DNA from: Fusibacter sp. A1
GTDB lineage: Bacteria; Bacillota; Clostridia; Peptostreptococcales; Acidaminobacteraceae
Assembly: GCF_004125825.1 (NCBI RefSeq)
Contig: NZ_QQWI01000008.1
Coordinates: 62,001 to 126,000 of the forward strand
Reading direction: 5' to 3'
Length of the DNA stretch: 64,000 nt
Under the pieces are notes generated by a model. That model made no database searches. It was not told where the DNA came from and saw nothing but the letters and a program-made list of their open reading frames with translations. The first letter of the stretch is position 1. Every line of letters starts with the position of its first letter. Both the position numbers and the translations under genes were made by a program. Shown piece after piece: positions 51,572-61,175 of this stretch.

Positions 51572-54500
51572 TTACAAATTAGATACCTCATTTATATTGT
51601 CAATAATTTCTTTTTTAGGTATAGTTCGGTAAACTTCTTCGAGTAAACGTATTACTTTTTCTTTTGTTACTCTAAATGCTTTCTTATTTATAACTTTATA
51701 CATAAAGGCTAACTCCTTCAGATAATAAGCCTTCAAAACTGAATCCGTAATATGCTCTCCGTAATCAATGAGAGAATCTATAATTTTCTGTTGATTGACT
51801 TGTTGATCCGAAAGCAACTTAAACTTAACACGATATTCTATCAATTTTAATAAACTCAACTGCGAAACATCGTGCTTTTCAGCTAGATTTAATCCTTCTT
51901 CAATCTTTTCAATTGCCTCTTCAAGTCTATTTTGATCGTCATATATACCTGCCAATAAAAGATTATTTTCTGGTGTTGCTTTGTAATGATCATATTCAAC
52001 CCCAAATTTATTAGAATGCTCTAAAGCATTAATAGCATTTATATAATCACCAGAAGCTTTATATATGGCACCTAAATTATTATAGATATAAATCAATACA
52101 AAACCATCGTTATTTTTTTTGCGATGTTCTAGTATCGGCAGCAAATAGGAAGTTGCTTTTTCATATTGACCAATGTCCTTTAATACATTTGCTAAGTTAA
52201 TTTTTGCTGCATCCTGACTTCTTCTATCATGAAGCTTAATAGCATTTTCCAAAGTTTTTTTATAATATTTTATGCAATTTTGATAATCATTTAAGTAATA
52301 GTAGGCAATACCAATATGCAAGAAAATATTGGTTAGCCCATAGTAATCTTTAATTTCATTTTTAGTGAGAAGGATTTCCTTGTACATTTTTATTGCTTCA
52401 TTATACTTTCCTCGTGCTACTAAAATATAAGCTTTATAGTTATATATTGATGTTCGCATTTGGATATCACTTGTTTTTTCAGCCCAAGTAAGCCCTCTAT
52501 CTAATAGAATATCTGCTTGATCATATTCCGCGCTGTGAAGCAATATAATACCTCTACTGAGTGCAAACTCAGCTTTCACATCATCATCGAGTTCATCTAA
52601 TAAACTTTCTATTTCCTCGTACATTTCGATCGATTTATCGTGGTTTGTCACATTGTAGACTCTTACAATTTTAAGATTTATCTTCACTGATTGGTTTTTT
52701 GATTCACATATCTCTAATGCTTTTTTACAATATATGATTGATTTTTCATAATCAACTTTCAAGTAGTAAATCTCTGCATATTTCTCAAAAACCTCATACA
52801 TCTCTTGTTTAGTAACGTAAGACTTTAACTCAGTAATCTTATCTAAATTATTTATGCAATCATCTAATCTATAATTACTAAAGTTATAATTAGAAGCCAT
52901 AACATAATACTTAACTGCTTCATTATATTGTTGTGCTTTCTCCATATGAAAAGCAATAATACTGGCTTTATTATCCAAATACTCCTTGTATACGGTTATC
53001 ATTTCTCTAGCAGCTAATTTGTGTAATTCTCTAATTTCTGACTTAAGCTGAAGCTCATATACAGTATTTCTGAATAATGTATGCCTGAACATATACTTGA
53101 ATTTATCCATAGATACCCATATGTTTTCGTCAATACCTTTTATCAAATAATCATTGACACTTCCATCAATACGCATACGTGATATAATCTCAATTGGAAA
53201 TATTGTACCAAGGATTGATGCTTTTTTAACAAATGATTTTATATAATTACTTAATTGATCTATTCTTGAGAGAAAAATGGAATCAATGGAATTAGGTAAA
53301 TTCAAATTGTCACTTTTCAATGTAAGGTCATCCTCAAAAGCTCCTGTCTCCATTAAATAAATAATAAGTTGCTCCAAGTAAAAAGGCGAACCTTCTGTAA
53401 TCGCATATATTGTATCTCTAGTAGAGGTAGGTAATTCTAAACACCCTAAAGTATTTTTTAAGAACAGTTCTGTTTCTTTTAGTGTAAAAGCTTTTAAATC
53501 TATTAATTCATGATTATTACACCATTCTGAGGTATTAGTAAACACTTCGTCCTCATCTATTCTACTAGTTATAATCACGATTAACGATGAATCATTGCAT
53601 GAATTGATTGCGTGTTTCAAAAATTTTATGCTGTCAGCATCAAACCATTGTAAATCTTCTATTCGCAGTATCACTGGTCTTTCTGTAGAAATGAGATATA
53701 TAAAATATTCAAATGAATACATCATATTTTCAAATCTGATTTTCGGATCCATAGATGGTAGTATTGAATCCGGGATATGTAAGTCCATGATGTTAGCAAT
53801 AAACTCAATATGTTGATCTAGTTCTTCTGGATTGGCGTTTTGAATCATGTATAATTTATTATAGTTTTCCTGAAATATTTTGGTATTTTGAAAGGCATTG
53901 TTATTTGTGTTTATATTAAAATAATCACATAATACTCTTTTAATAGGATTTAGACTTGATCTAAATAATTCATCACTTACAAATGTAAGTATTTCAACAC
54001 TTTTCTTATAATCAATAATACATTCATCGACTAACCTTGATTTACCAATACCTAACTCACCCTTTATATGAACAACACCTTGAAAATTCGCGCTATTGCT
54101 TTGATCAATATAGTTTTTTATGAGTTTAATTTCATGAGTTCTTGAGGTAAATGGCGCTTGATTTACTAGGTTGTTTTTGCTTTTTTCAATTGAGTATATA
54201 TTAATTGGATTAGTGAACCCTTTGATTATCACATTTTCTTGTACACTGGTTTCAAACAAATGTCTTATTTCATTATTAATACTTTCTCCTAATGCAATTT
54301 TACCACTAGTCGCACTAGTCATTAACCTAGCTGCGAAATTGACCGAAACACCTAATGCAGTATACTCCTGCCTTATATTAGAACCTACAAAGCCTGCATA
54401 AGCCACTCCATATGACATACCTATCTTTGAATTAGTTTGGGGTAACTTGATTACTTTTGATGAAAACATCACTGCTTTTTTTAAGAACTGTGGTTTGGAT

Positions 54501-55366
54501 TCTGGCGCACCAAAAATTACAACTACGATTCCACCTTTATCTCCAAAATCTATCTTATTAAAATAACCACCATACTTTATTGATAAATCTAACACAACCT
54601 TTAAGAAATCATCGATATTGTCATTCTCATCAAAAGAAATGAAACATGATACTACTTTCCTAAATTCCCCCTGTATAGTAAGGTTAACAATGGAACTTGG
54701 AAAAAAAATAGTCTCTTCCTCATTAAAAGATAATAAAGGATATCTTATGTTACTTACATCATTGATTTTGTTTAATAAATAGTATCCCTTTGAAATTCTT
54801 TGATAATCTACATTAGATTGATTGGCTATCTTCGAAAGAAAGACATCGTCAAAACATATGTCATTTGGCATGCAATGTTGTTCGGCTTCAATACAATTAT
54901 TGATTGCGTCACCTTTAAAATAATATGATTTAATTGTATCACCAGAAATTATTCCCCAATTAATATCACCATATGACAAGCCAATTTTAATTTTTAGGTC
55001 AAATTCACCAAATCGAGTTTTTTGCCTGCCAATTGACTCAAATAAAGCTATAATTTCTTTTGCTGATTGTAATATGTTTATCACGGATGCTTCTCTTTCG
55101 TCAAATACAGCAGTAAAAGCATCACCTGCAAAGTTTGATATAAACCCCTTTTTTTGGTAAATGAACTTTATTGAAGGATCAAATATTTTGTTCAAGATTA
55201 TTGACAGAATTTCTGCCCCTTCAGATCCGTTTAACATTAGTTGTTCTGTCATCAAGGTAAAACCCGATATATCAGCAAACATTGTATATCCACAAAGTAC
55301 ACCACTGTACCTATTACATTTCATTTCGTCATAAATCAATTCTGGAACTAAATTCTTCATATTCAA
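51572..55366 (-). CDS. Soluble-adenylyl-cyclase-like protein: two class III cyclase domains, ATPase, TPR
   Basis: 1264 residues. Cyclase domain 1 (~25-185) carries both metal aspartates (FADISGFT, D32; NFAGDAF, D82) but lacks the transition-state Arg. Cyclase domain 2 (~235-370) lacks the metals but has K271 (YFNKIDFGDKGG), T336, N343 and R347 (EYTALGVSVNFAARL). That is the split seen in eukaryotic soluble adenylyl cyclase, so one complete ATP-to-cAMP site is predicted at the interface. A STAND-type ATPase follows (Walker A GELGIGKS, 436-443; ILRIEDLQWFD) and then ~400 residues of TPR repeats. Residue numbers count from TTG 55366; ATG 55360 has better Shine-Dalgarno spacing. Last gene of its operon. 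Confidence 0.88.
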   Translation of the reverse strand: MNMKNLVPELIYDEMKCNRYSGVLCGYTMFADISGFTLMTEQLMLNGSEGAEILSIILNKIFDPSIKFIYQKKGFISNFAGDAFTAVFDEREASVINILQSAKEIIALFESIGRQKTRFGEFDLKIKIGLSYGDINWGIISGDTIKSYYFKGDAINNCIEAEQHCMPNDICFDDVFLSKIANQSNVDYQRISKGYYLLNKINDVSNIRYPLLSFNEEETIFFPSSIVNLTIQGEFRKVVSCFISFDENDNIDDFLKVVLDLSIKYGGYFNKIDFGDKGGIVVVIFGAPESKPQFLKKAVMFSSKVIKLPQTNSKIGMSYGVAYAGFVGSNIRQEYTALGVSVNFAARLMTSATSGKIALGESINNEIRHLFETSVQENVIIKGFTNPINIYSIEKSKNNLVNQAPFTSRTHEIKLIKNYIDQSNSANFQGVVHIKGELGIGKSRLVDECIIDYKKSVEILTFVSDELFRSSLNPIKRVLCDYFNINTNNNAFQNTKIFQENYNKLYMIQNANPEELDQHIEFIANIMDLHIPDSILPSMDPKIRFENMMYSFEYFIYLISTERPVILRIEDLQWFDADSIKFLKHAINSCNDSSLIVIITSRIDEDEVFTNTSEWCNNHELIDLKAFTLKETELFLKNTLGCLELPTSTRDTIYAITEGSPFYLEQLIIYLMETGAFEDDLTLKSDNLNLPNSIDSIFLSRIDQLSNYIKSFVKKASILGTIFPIEIISRMRIDGSVNDYLIKGIDENIWVSMDKFKYMFRHTLFRNTVYELQLKSEIRELHKLAAREMITVYKEYLDNKASIIAFHMEKAQQYNEAVKYYVMASNYNFSNYRLDDCINNLDKITELKSYVTKQEMYEVFEKYAEIYYLKVDYEKSIIYCKKALEICESKNQSVKINLKIVRVYNVTNHDKSIEMYEEIESLLDELDDDVKAEFALSRGIILLHSAEYDQADILLDRGLTWAEKTSDIQMRTSIYNYKAYILVARGKYNEAIKMYKEILLTKNEIKDYYGLTNIFLHIGIAYYYLNDYQNCIKYYKKTLENAIKLHDRRSQDAAKINLANVLKDIGQYEKATSYLLPILEHRKKNNDGFVLIYIYNNLGAIYKASGDYINAINALEHSNKFGVEYDHYKATPENNLLLAGIYDDQNRLEEAIEKIEEGLNLAEKHDVSQLSLLKLIEYRVKFKLLSDQQVNQQKIIDSLIDYGEHITDSVLKAYYLKELAFMYKVINKKAFRVTKEKVIRLLEEVYRTIPKKEIIDNINEVSNL

Positions 55367-55496
55367 CCCCCTACCTGTTTAAAATAACAATATAGTAATT
55401 TCTATAAAAGTAAGCCTATTAGTAACTATTCGGTTATACATTTTTATTTAAAGCACAAGTCCTTATATCGTACATCCATTCGTGTCGCTCAGAATT

Positions 55497-56273
55497 CTAA
55501 ATCTCATATTCTTGCATTTCTCTACCAACAAATATACAATCCGTCTCATACTTGCTTAATGCGCTATAAATTCTTATTGATTGATGATGTCCTAATACAA
55601 GTTTCTTCGAATTTGATTTTGTTAGAATATTAATTGCAGACTCAACACTAGCATGACCATATGAACGTAATGTAGCTGTCGTTAATTCTTCTTTTAAGAA
55701 GAAGGCATCCATATAAAGTAAGTCAGAATTTTTACAAAAACTCATAATATCTTTATCTTCTTCCATACCATCAGGTAAATCTGTTAGTATAGATATTTTT
55801 TTGTTTTCTTCTTCAATTGAATAAATCATACAGCCACCGGGATGGTCAACTAACATCCCCTTTATTGTTAAACCATCAATGTGTATTGTACAATTGTTCC
55901 TTAACTCATGATGGTTTAGTTTAGCACCCATATAATTAGGTTTCATTGGTAATATTGGCTCAACCATGAGTGTTTCCAAGGCGTTCTGAACATTATACCC
56001 ATTCAGGTCTGGTGAATATATATCGAAAGAATTATCTTTGTCATATATCTGAGCTATAAATGGTAGACCTAAGATATGGTCTAGATGATAATGAGAAATA
56101 AAAAGAGTAAACTTATTAAGCCTTGATTGGTTCATATAATTTATCAAACCTGAACCTGCATCAAATACAATTTCGGTTTTATTATTTTTTACCATTAAAC
56201 ATGTCGTATTACTACCTAGATTAGATTGACCACCAGATACTGAGCCCATGACACCATATATTTTAAATTTCAT
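55497..56273 (-). CDS. Metallo-beta-lactamase-fold hydrolase
   Basis: 258 residues. ISHYHLDHILGLPF gives the HxHxDH zinc motif; MLVDHPGGCM, ILTDLPDG and YGHASVESAINI ... LVLGHHQ supply the later ligands. RNase Z-like and class II cyclic-nucleotide phosphodiesterases share this fold and motif. Because the next gene encodes a nucleotide cyclase, a cNMP phosphodiesterase is a reasonable inference, not a proven one. It follows the HD-GYP gene by 25 bp. Confidence 0.82.
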   Translation of the reverse strand: MKFKIYGVMGSVSGGQSNLGSNTTCLMVKNNKTEIVFDAGSGLINYMNQSRLNKFTLFISHYHLDHILGLPFIAQIYDKDNSFDIYSPDLNGYNVQNALETLMVEPILPMKPNYMGAKLNHHELRNNCTIHIDGLTIKGMLVDHPGGCMIYSIEEENKKISILTDLPDGMEEDKDIMSFCKNSDLLYMDAFFLKEELTTATLRSYGHASVESAINILTKSNSKKLVLGHHQSIRIYSALSKYETDCIFVGREMQEYEI

Positions 56274-56298
56274 CGCTTTATCTTTCCCCCTTTTTTAC

Positions 56299-57747
56299 TT
56301 ATAGCATAGTAGATTTAAACAAGTCAACCAAGTGCTTGTCTAATGCGCCATCTTTAACTTCATATGATAGTATTTGAAAAGCTTTTTCAATAGACATTGG
56401 CGCTTTATAGGGTCTGTCAATAGCAGTGAGTGCATCATAAATATCTGTTATCGCCAATATTCTTTCAAATAGCGATAAGTCATTTTGATCAATCCCCATA
56501 GGATAGCCCTTGCCATTCAATTTCTCATGGTGGCTAGCAGCAATCATTGGAACATTGGCAAAAGTCTTTCCCCAACTCATCTTTTCAAGGATTTCTTTTG
56601 AATAGACAACATGCATATTTATTTTACGACGTTCATCATCTGTTAAATTCCCTTTTTTTATCGATAAATTATAATATTCTTCTTCATTTAGAAAAACTAA
56701 CTGCAAATCATTGTATATAATAGGCACTTCATCTCTAAGCATTTTCAAGAAATTTAAGCTATCCTCATCAAGGAAATTGGACTTATTTATCTCTTTTATT
56801 TTTTCTATATATTTTACTGTGTTGTCTGAAAAATCAATATTAAAAGTGTTATCATTATCTTTTTTAATTAACTCACTCATCAGATAATATCTCATTTCAA
56901 TCTCATTAATGTTGGCATCAGATAATCTATTTTTCTTCTGTAATACTGCTTCAGGTACACCTATTTTACCAACATCATGTAAACGCGCTGCTATTTCTAA
57001 CTCTTTTTTTCTGTCATCACTTATATGAATTTCTTTATATATACCTTGATTGTCATTAATAGCATTAGCAAGCAAAAGTGAATACTCAGCAACTTTTCTT
57101 GAATGACCAGCTGTAACAGGGTCTCGCTGTTCAAGCGTTGTTGATAGGGTCGTAATAATTGTATCCAGCAGTTCAGATAATTCTAAATGCAACTTTGTCC
57201 TGTCAATTAATATAGCTGCTTGTGATGCCAATGAGGAAGTTAGTTGTTCATCTAACAGCGTAAATGAAGGCAAATCAACGTTTGTTTCATAAGATATAAT
57301 TAGGGATGAATTTTTTTCCTTTTTGTTAATAAGCTGCATGGCACCTATAACATCACCATCATAGTTTAAAAGAGGTACAACCAACATATTGATTGTTCTA
57401 TAATTTATTTTTTTATCGAAAGAGCTGTTGTGTTCAATGTTAAAGAGGCTTTTTACGTCATTCATTGTTTTTAAATTATAGCTTTTTTTATTTAGGACAC
57501 AGTTTCCTACAATAGACTGTCTGTTAATTGGTATAACACTTTTTTCAAAGGGAACATCAACAGAATGGTTAACCGTGTATTCAAATTGCAGACCTTGATC
57601 CGTTAGTGTAAATATACTACCTGCATCTGCATTGGTTATTTCGACACAAGATTCTAGTATTATATGAAGTAATTTATCCACATCTCGTTCATTTGATAAC
57701 TGTATAGCTATATCAGTGAGTTTGCTAATTAGTTTTTTTTCGTTCAT
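56299..57747 (-). CDS. GAF-HD-GYP signalling protein
   Basis: 482 residues. An N-terminal GAF domain (~5-185: SCVEITNADAGSIFTL, VLNKKSYNLKTMNDVK, VVPLLNYDGDVIGAMQLINK) is followed by HD-GYP: RDPVTAGHSRKVAEY, ARLHDVGKIGVPE, and after an unusual ~100-residue insert, HHEKLNGKGYPMGI. GAF domains of this sequence type can bind cyclic nucleotides, so the enzyme may link cNMP to c-di-GMP. First gene of the three-gene minus-strand operon; ATG 57747 after GGGGG. Confidence 0.88.
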   Translation of the reverse strand: MNEKKLISKLTDIAIQLSNERDVDKLLHIILESCVEITNADAGSIFTLTDQGLQFEYTVNHSVDVPFEKSVIPINRQSIVGNCVLNKKSYNLKTMNDVKSLFNIEHNSSFDKKINYRTINMLVVPLLNYDGDVIGAMQLINKKEKNSSLIISYETNVDLPSFTLLDEQLTSSLASQAAILIDRTKLHLELSELLDTIITTLSTTLEQRDPVTAGHSRKVAEYSLLLANAINDNQGIYKEIHISDDRKKELEIAARLHDVGKIGVPEAVLQKKNRLSDANINEIEMRYYLMSELIKKDNDNTFNIDFSDNTVKYIEKIKEINKSNFLDEDSLNFLKMLRDEVPIIYNDLQLVFLNEEEYYNLSIKKGNLTDDERRKINMHVVYSKEILEKMSWGKTFANVPMIAASHHEKLNGKGYPMGIDQNDLSLFERILAITDIYDALTAIDRPYKAPMSIEKAFQILSYEVKDGALDKHLVDLFKSTML

Positions 57748-57867
57748 TGTGTCCCCCTTCAAATTCCATGTCGATGTTGAGTAGTTTTCGACTTACTTGA
57801 TTCCCAATAGCTGCATTTATCTCCAGTACAAAGGTGTACTTATCTCATTATACTATATAAATAAAAG

Positions 57868-57995
57868 AATCTTCACAGACTTATTATATATATTCTGGTC
57901 AGCCTTAATATTTTAATTCTCATGTTTTTGTTAATATACTCCCAAAAAACGAAATAAACACCCTACTGTCAATGTTTTTTAAGTAGAGTGGTTCT
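57868..57995 (+). repeat. Diverged direct repeat, copy A
   Basis: Aligns by eye with 60853-60983 in the same orientation, sharing blocks such as ACTTAT, CTTAATATT, TTCTCAT, AATGTT and TTAAGTAG. Copies lie 3 kb apart and bracket the two CNB genes. It is noncoding as far as I can see. Confidence 0.4.
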
Positions 57996-58421
57996 AGTCT
58001 CTCATTTGGACCAGAGCATATTGTTGGAGATGACCGCGAATGTAATGCTCTCATCATTCTAATTCTTAAGCACACCAAAACTCCACAAATTACATCCTTT
58101 AGAAAAGCATTCTTATAGTTTTCCATTTTTTCTTCAGCAATTAGAATATCCTATTATTTCTATAATAAAGTACATAGCTAACGTCATAATTAGCACCAGC
58201 ACATATAGTAATTGTACAGCTGTGAGCGTTGATTAGTCAAACAAAATACGAGCAGGTTTCCAAAATGAGGGGAATAAGTTTTAATTGACTTTTAATGTTC
58301 AAAGTAAACGGTGAAACGTCAGTATGAACGGATTGAATTACCTCTTTCTACGGCGTATCATAAACCTGCAAACAGAGATTGTTACAAGAGTTCTTAAGAT
58401 GCAATAAGAACGCATAGAGTA

Positions 58422-58702
58422 CCTGATATCATTAATAATGATCAAGGTAACCAGTTCACATCAAGCGAGTACATCGAGGTAATTAAGAGCTATAATCATT
58501 CTAAAATAAGCATGGATGATTAATTTGGACAACGGACAACATTTCCATAGAAAGTTTTTCAGATCATAGAATCTGGAACGCCTATACTTAGAGTTCCCTG
58601 AAGCAGTAACTAAAATAAAATCTTACTAAAAAGTACATAATTGACTACAACTTTCCCCGAGACCATCAAAGTTATGGGTATAAAACACCAATCGAGGTTT
58701 AG
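58422..58702 (+). pseudogene. IS3-family transposase (OrfB) remnant
   Basis: The integrase core can be read in pieces: PDIINNDQGNQFTSSEYIEV, KISMDD then a stop, and after frame changes YNFPRDHQSYGYKTPIEV and TAG. These are the Asp-containing DQG.QFTS block and the C-terminal 'YN..RpHqslgy.TP' block of IS3/IS150 transposases. The middle is decayed and no terminal repeats are visible. The rest of 57763-59064 shows no intact gene. Confidence 0.7.
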
Positions 58703-59082
58703 TATAAACCTATACTCTTGTTTCCCCGTTTCTAATTTAAAAATAACTAATTCTATTGATAAGAAGTATTTGCAACCATCATGTTTATAATTCCCCTTTT
58801 GGTGTATGATTATATTAGGTGTATTTAATTATTTAATAAAGCTGTTAATGAAAATTTAAATTCCTAGATTTATAAGCAAATCGTTAAACAATATTAATTA
58901 TGATATTTCCTAATCTATCTATTAAATGTTTATTTGTATTTCAGGCTTTTCAGCAACAAGTCGTTTGATGAAACAGTATTTAATTTGAGTAAGAAGTATT
59001 CAAGGCAATAATAAAGCACCTAAAAACTTTATTTTGATAAAATATAAATTCTTAAGTCAATACATTGCGAATAGAGGTAGAT

Positions 59083-59481
59083 ATGAATATACAAGAGTTA
59101 AAAAAAATTGGAAAAATTGAGTGCTATGGCGAAGATGAAAAGATATTTCAGCAAGGAGAAATAGGGGATAGTTTGTTTATAATCTTAAAGGGCTCTGTTA
59201 ACGTTGTTATCACAAGTTCATATGATGGTAATGAAATTTTAGCCTCTGTAATAAAAGAAGGCAATATTTTTGGTGAAATGGCATTGGTTTCTGACTCGAG
59301 ACGAGGTGCGACAATTAGAACAAATGAAGAAACTACATGTTTACGAATTGGTCAAGCAAAGTTTGATACTTTTATTTCACAAGAACCAAGTATTATAGTA
59401 AAAATGCTTAAAATAATGGCCAATCGATATTATGAAACAATAAAACAGTCTAAAAGAAACGAGGAAATAACTTATGTATGA
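59083..59481 (+). CDS. Cyclic-nucleotide-binding domain protein
   Basis: A 132-residue stand-alone CNB domain: KIFQQGEIGDSLFIILKGSVNV is the N-terminal beta barrel and FGEMALVSDSRRGATI the phosphate-binding cassette, with the Glu and an Arg that contact the ribose-phosphate. No DNA-binding domain is attached, so it is not a CRP-type regulator. ATG 59083 follows AGAGGTAG. It overlaps the next gene by 8 bp and probably forms a complex with it. Confidence 0.85.
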   Translation: MNIQELKKIGKIECYGEDEKIFQQGEIGDSLFIILKGSVNVVITSSYDGNEILASVIKEGNIFGEMALVSDSRRGATIRTNEETTCLRIGQAKFDTFISQEPSIIVKMLKIMANRYYETIKQSKRNEEITYV

Positions 59482-60613
59482 TTTTATTCGAGAAGAAACG
59501 ACTGTTAGGAAAATATTAAAAAAACGAAAATTCATTGAACAAGGTCAAGAGATGGGATGTTGTTATTTTATACTTTCTGGATCTGCGCACATATACTTAA
59601 ACAATGGAAATGAAGACGTGTTTGTTCGAAAAGCTATTAAAGATGAAATCTTAGGGTTAATGGAATATCTTGGGAATCAAAATTACCCTTATACCGTCAT
59701 AGCTGATGAAGAAACTTTTATTGCAGAGATCAATGAGGAGAATATCAATAGTTTTATTAGTACAATGCCTCAGATAGCCAATAATTTACTGAATTTCTTT
59801 GCTACTAGTATTGAAGAAAGTAATGACTATTTATGTAAATCAATAGAGTCTGAATCAACATATACCAAAGATGAGTCCTTTGAAGTTTCACTTGATGATA
59901 AGATTCTAACTTTAATAAATAATAGAAAATATAAAATGATTTTACCGCAAAAACATGAACTGAATTTGTATTCTAAAGACGTTAATTGCCCTGTGTGTCA
60001 AAATAAATTTAAAGCCAATCATATTAAGTATTCCCGTTTAAAAGTTGAAAGAAGAACGGATGACTTTAGGGTAATTTATAAAGATTTTGATGATTTATGG
60101 TATTTAATTTGGATTTGTCCTTACTGTAATTATGCAAATTTTCATAATGATTTTTACAAACTGAGTGCAAAATCACAAAAGTATCTGCATGACAATTTAC
60201 CAAGGTATTCTGACGGTGAATTGAAAACGAGCATAAAAAAAACAATAAATGACGTTATAGAGGATTATATTCATCTCAGTCGAATTATGTGTGACTTACA
60301 CGAAACTATTTTAGTTAAGGTAAGGTTGTTACAATCTCTCGTGTGGTTAATGGGTGATGCTGGTGATTTGCAGACTCAATTAAAATTAAAAGAACATTTA
60401 CTAGTTGCACTAAAAGACTTCCATTATAATAGTCCAATAAAGCTAAATGTTGATGAAGAAGTTAAGCTTGCCATTAAAATAGCTGTAATTATATCAGAGC
60501 TTGGTGAATATAAAGAAGCAAAGGATGTATTGTTAAAAGCGCTTCAACTACGAGGTATGAAAAAGGTTTATCGTACACAAATTCAAAATGTATTAGAAAA
60601 GATAAATGGCTAA
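59474..60613 (+). CDS. CNB-like / DUF2225 / TPR-like protein
   Basis: 379 residues. The first ~125 look like a second CNB barrel (FIEQGQEMGCCYFILSGSAHIY) without a proper phosphate cassette (GLMEYLGNQNYPYTVIA). Then comes a DUF2225 region with two CxxC pairs, CPVCQNKF (~172) and CPYCNYANFHNDFY (~217), which should bind zinc, and a helical C-terminus (ELGEYKEAKDVLLKALQLRG) like the TPR-type end of DUF2225 proteins. Function unknown. Translationally coupled to the CNB gene before it. Confidence 0.8.
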   Translation: MYDFIREETTVRKILKKRKFIEQGQEMGCCYFILSGSAHIYLNNGNEDVFVRKAIKDEILGLMEYLGNQNYPYTVIADEETFIAEINEENINSFISTMPQIANNLLNFFATSIEESNDYLCKSIESESTYTKDESFEVSLDDKILTLINNRKYKMILPQKHELNLYSKDVNCPVCQNKFKANHIKYSRLKVERRTDDFRVIYKDFDDLWYLIWICPYCNYANFHNDFYKLSAKSQKYLHDNLPRYSDGELKTSIKKTINDVIEDYIHLSRIMCDLHETILVKVRLLQSLVWLMGDAGDLQTQLKLKEHLLVALKDFHYNSPIKLNVDEEVKLAIKIAVIISELGEYKEAKDVLLKALQLRGMKKVYRTQIQNVLEKING

Positions 60614-60691
60614 CTGATCCGTCTTGAATGACAATTTCTGATATAGCCTTATAAATTAACGAATATATAAGTTTTTATAACAATGAAAGAA

Positions 60692-60832
60692 TTCAATTAT
60701 AATCAATAAAAGCACCAGTTGCCGTCAGAGCGCTTGCCGCATAGTGAGCCATTAAAAGCTCGGCTATAATGGGTTCAGTCCAATGGTATAAATAGCTCTT
60801 GACGTCCGAAATACTCAGTTGTATGTGAACTA
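60692..60832 (-). other. Possible gene remnant
   Basis: On the minus strand a 47-codon open stretch (SYLYHWTEPIIAELLMAHYA ... TATGAFIDYN, then TGA) has protein-like composition, unlike the AT-rich flanks. I see no start signal and recognise no family. The remainder of 60614-61175 holds repeat copy B and a small CCTCG/CGAGG hairpin near 60985. Confidence 0.25.
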
Positions 60833-60852
60833 TTTTATATTATTTAAACAAT

Positions 60853-60983
60853 AAAAAGAAGACGTTTCACACACTTATCATACATCCTGGACAATCTTAA
60901 TATTCAAGTTCTCATACTCTAGTAAAAATATAAAAAAGGAAAAAGCCCTCTTTTAATGTTACTTAAGTAGGGGGGGTTAGTTC
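60853..60983 (+). repeat. Diverged direct repeat, copy B
   Basis: Partner of 57868-57995. Its right end (CCCTCTTTTAATGTTACTTAAGTAGGGGG) can fold into a weak hairpin, as can the same part of copy A. Confidence 0.4.
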
Positions 60984-61175
60984 CTCGATGGTACGAGGAG
61001 GTTAATGCTGGAGGCTATCGAACCTACGTCCTAGCTCATAAGCCGTTTTCGGCAGATTCAAATAGAACATCAACAAGTGTTAATTCTGTGTGGATTTGCC
61101 TGTGTCGCACTGTCCGCACCATTTTTTTTTTTGCATTTCTCTTCCGTAACCGATTCTACAAGGTTTTATCAGCAC

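Noticed and set aside
57920-58126. 68-codon open frame on the minus strand
   Set aside because: No ribosome binding site, overlaps the noncoding repeat copy A, and the translation matches nothing known.
61005-61060. tRNA-like stretch on the minus strand (ACGGCTTATGAGC, GTAGGTTCGA)
   Set aside because: The T-loop-like GGTTCGA is present but the bases after it do not pair with GTAGG, and no acceptor stem or D-arm closes. At most a decayed fragment.
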